A model generated the notes under the pieces. The model was not told the DNA's origin and did no database searches. It was given only the letters and a program-made list of their open reading frames with translations. Positions 6,128 to 6,875 of a DNA stretch of 6,875 bases are shown one piece after another; the first letter of the stretch is position 1; the number at the start of each line of letters is the position of its first letter. The position numbers and the translations under genes were made by a program. The DNA comes from Alphaproteobacteria bacterium. GTDB taxonomy: Bacteria; Pseudomonadota; Alphaproteobacteria; RF32; CAG-239. The DNA is taken from positions 1 through 6,875 of the forward strand of contig JAFUXW010000103.1 of assembly GCA_017477035.1 (NCBI GenBank), written 5' to 3'.

Positions 6128-6875
6128 ATGAGAAAAAATATGAGAACTGACAGATTTTACAAAAATTTTTTTATAGTCGTGATTTTGATTTCTGCGTTTT
6201 TACCATTTGATGTAAAAGCACAACAGGTAGTTGCGCAAGATGGTGCTAAAAATAGCGTTCCGTCATTAAGTGAATTTATAGATCAAAATCAAGAATCGTT
6301 ACCGGCCGACAATAATCAGAAAGACAATAATAAAGATAATGCTAATGGAGGTAACTGGTTGCAAAATGCCGCCGGAAAATTAGCACAACAAGGCAGTAAA
6401 ATGTTTGCCCCGAAAGAAGAAGAGGTAAGTGTAGTAAAGCGTTCTAATGCATCTGTTTTTGATATTTCGGGGATTATGTTAAGAATGGATATCAAGCAAG
6501 TTATGGAAGCTATGCAAAAACGCGGATACAAAAAAACCGCCGAGCATTTGGAAATACCTAATTTTATTCGCTGGAGATACGAAGAGCAATGTCGTAATCA
6601 AGGGGTTATCGGCTATGAGAGAATCGCCAACTGTGTGTTCCAGCTTTCTAAAAAGAACAATTATGAGTATGTTCAGAAGATGAATTTCAGTAATTTTCAT
6701 ACCAAAGAAAGTATTGAAGTTTATTTCACCAGTAATTTTACCGGTAACAAAGTGCATCGTGTAATGTATCAGACTGAAGCTGCGAACGTGTTGGGAAGCG
6801 GAGCTAAAGCTGAATATTTGCGCAACATCAAAGTTTTTGACTTCTGGAAAAAAATTAACCAAAAATACGGAGCTC
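6128..6875 (+). CDS. Exported protein of unknown function, C-terminus cut by window edge
   Basis: The frame is open for 249 codons to the right edge. Residues 1-32 are a Sec signal peptide: basic N-terminus (RKNMRTDRFYKN), hydrophobic FFIVVILISAFLPF, and cleavage after VKA before QQ. A polar Asn/Gln/Asp-rich linker (about 38-75) follows. After about residue 107 comes a folded domain opening DISGIMLRMDIKQVMEAM, a pattern loosely like the GxxLGMxxxxV start of BamE/SmpA-type periplasmic domains, with pair QCRNQG/ANCVFQ whose two cysteines, 14 residues apart, could form a disulfide. I do not recognise the family. The ATG at 6128 would leave only about 4 bases of leader after the predicted transcription start. 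The in-frame ATG at 6140, with GAG 8 bases upstream, is an equally plausible start and still keeps the signal peptide. Divergent from trmFO. Confidence 0.8.
   Translation, partial: MRKNMRTDRFYKNFFIVVILISAFLPFDVKAQQVVAQDGAKNSVPSLSEFIDQNQESLPADNNQKDNNKDNANGGNWLQNAAGKLAQQGSKMFAPKEEEVSVVKRSNASVFDISGIMLRMDIKQVMEAMQKRGYKKTAEHLEIPNFIRWRYEEQCRNQGVIGYERIANCVFQLSKKNNYEYVQKMNFSNFHTKESIEVYFTSNFTGNKVHRVMYQTEAANVLGSGAKAEYLRNIKVFDFWKKINQKYGA

Noticed and set aside
6316..6862. Minus-strand open frames opposite the exported protein
   Set aside because: The plus-strand frame has a clear signal peptide and linker-domain architecture. The opposite frames show no coherent domain.

Overview
The window is AT-rich (sampled stretches about 30-40% GC) and looks like the chromosome of a Gram-negative bacterium. 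Two secreted proteins carry Sec signal peptides, most starts have recognisable Shine-Dalgarno sequences, and two promoters have near-consensus sigma-70 boxes. TrmFO next to squalene/phytoene-synthase-family genes would fit a low-GC, possibly host-associated alphaproteobacterium. That placement is inference and no marker gene here proves it. No mobile element, CRISPR array, tRNA or rRNA was recognised.

Layout. From the left edge, all on the minus strand: (1) a class A acid phosphatase (phoN type), cut by the window edge (1-580); (2) a membrane-bound SpoIIE/RsbU-type PP2C phosphatase with an extracytoplasmic dCache-like sensor and a HAMP domain (655-2541), with its own promoter; (3) a small, distinctly GC-rich gene for a three-repeat protein (2753-2998), with its own promoter and a strong intrinsic terminator; (4) a tight operon transcribed right to left: trmFO (4670-6019), a 240-aa divergent protein (3958-4680) and a squalene/phytoene-synthase-like protein (3127-3957). 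The trmFO stop overlaps the next start by 11 bases, and the following stop and start abut as TAAATG. Divergently, on the plus strand, an unrecognised exported protein starts at 6128 and runs off the right edge.

How the genes relate. TrmFO makes the ribothymidine at position 54 of tRNA. The two downstream genes look like the HpnC/HpnD type of squalene-synthase pair with eroded active sites. The second keeps one aspartate motif and has lost part of the other. The first keeps only a weak family core. Their translation appears coupled to trmFO. The phosphatase probably reports an extracytoplasmic signal to a partner-switching pathway whose other members are not in view. The acid phosphatase and the plus-strand protein are envelope or periplasmic proteins.

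No stretch longer than 300 bases lacks a gene. The largest gap, 2542-2752, holds the phosphatase promoter and the terminator of the repeat-protein gene. The gap 2999-3126 holds that gene's promoter and an inverted repeat. The gap 6020-6127 holds overlapping divergent -10 boxes. The most distinctive items are the eroded synthase pair behind trmFO and the self-contained GC-rich repeat-protein unit.
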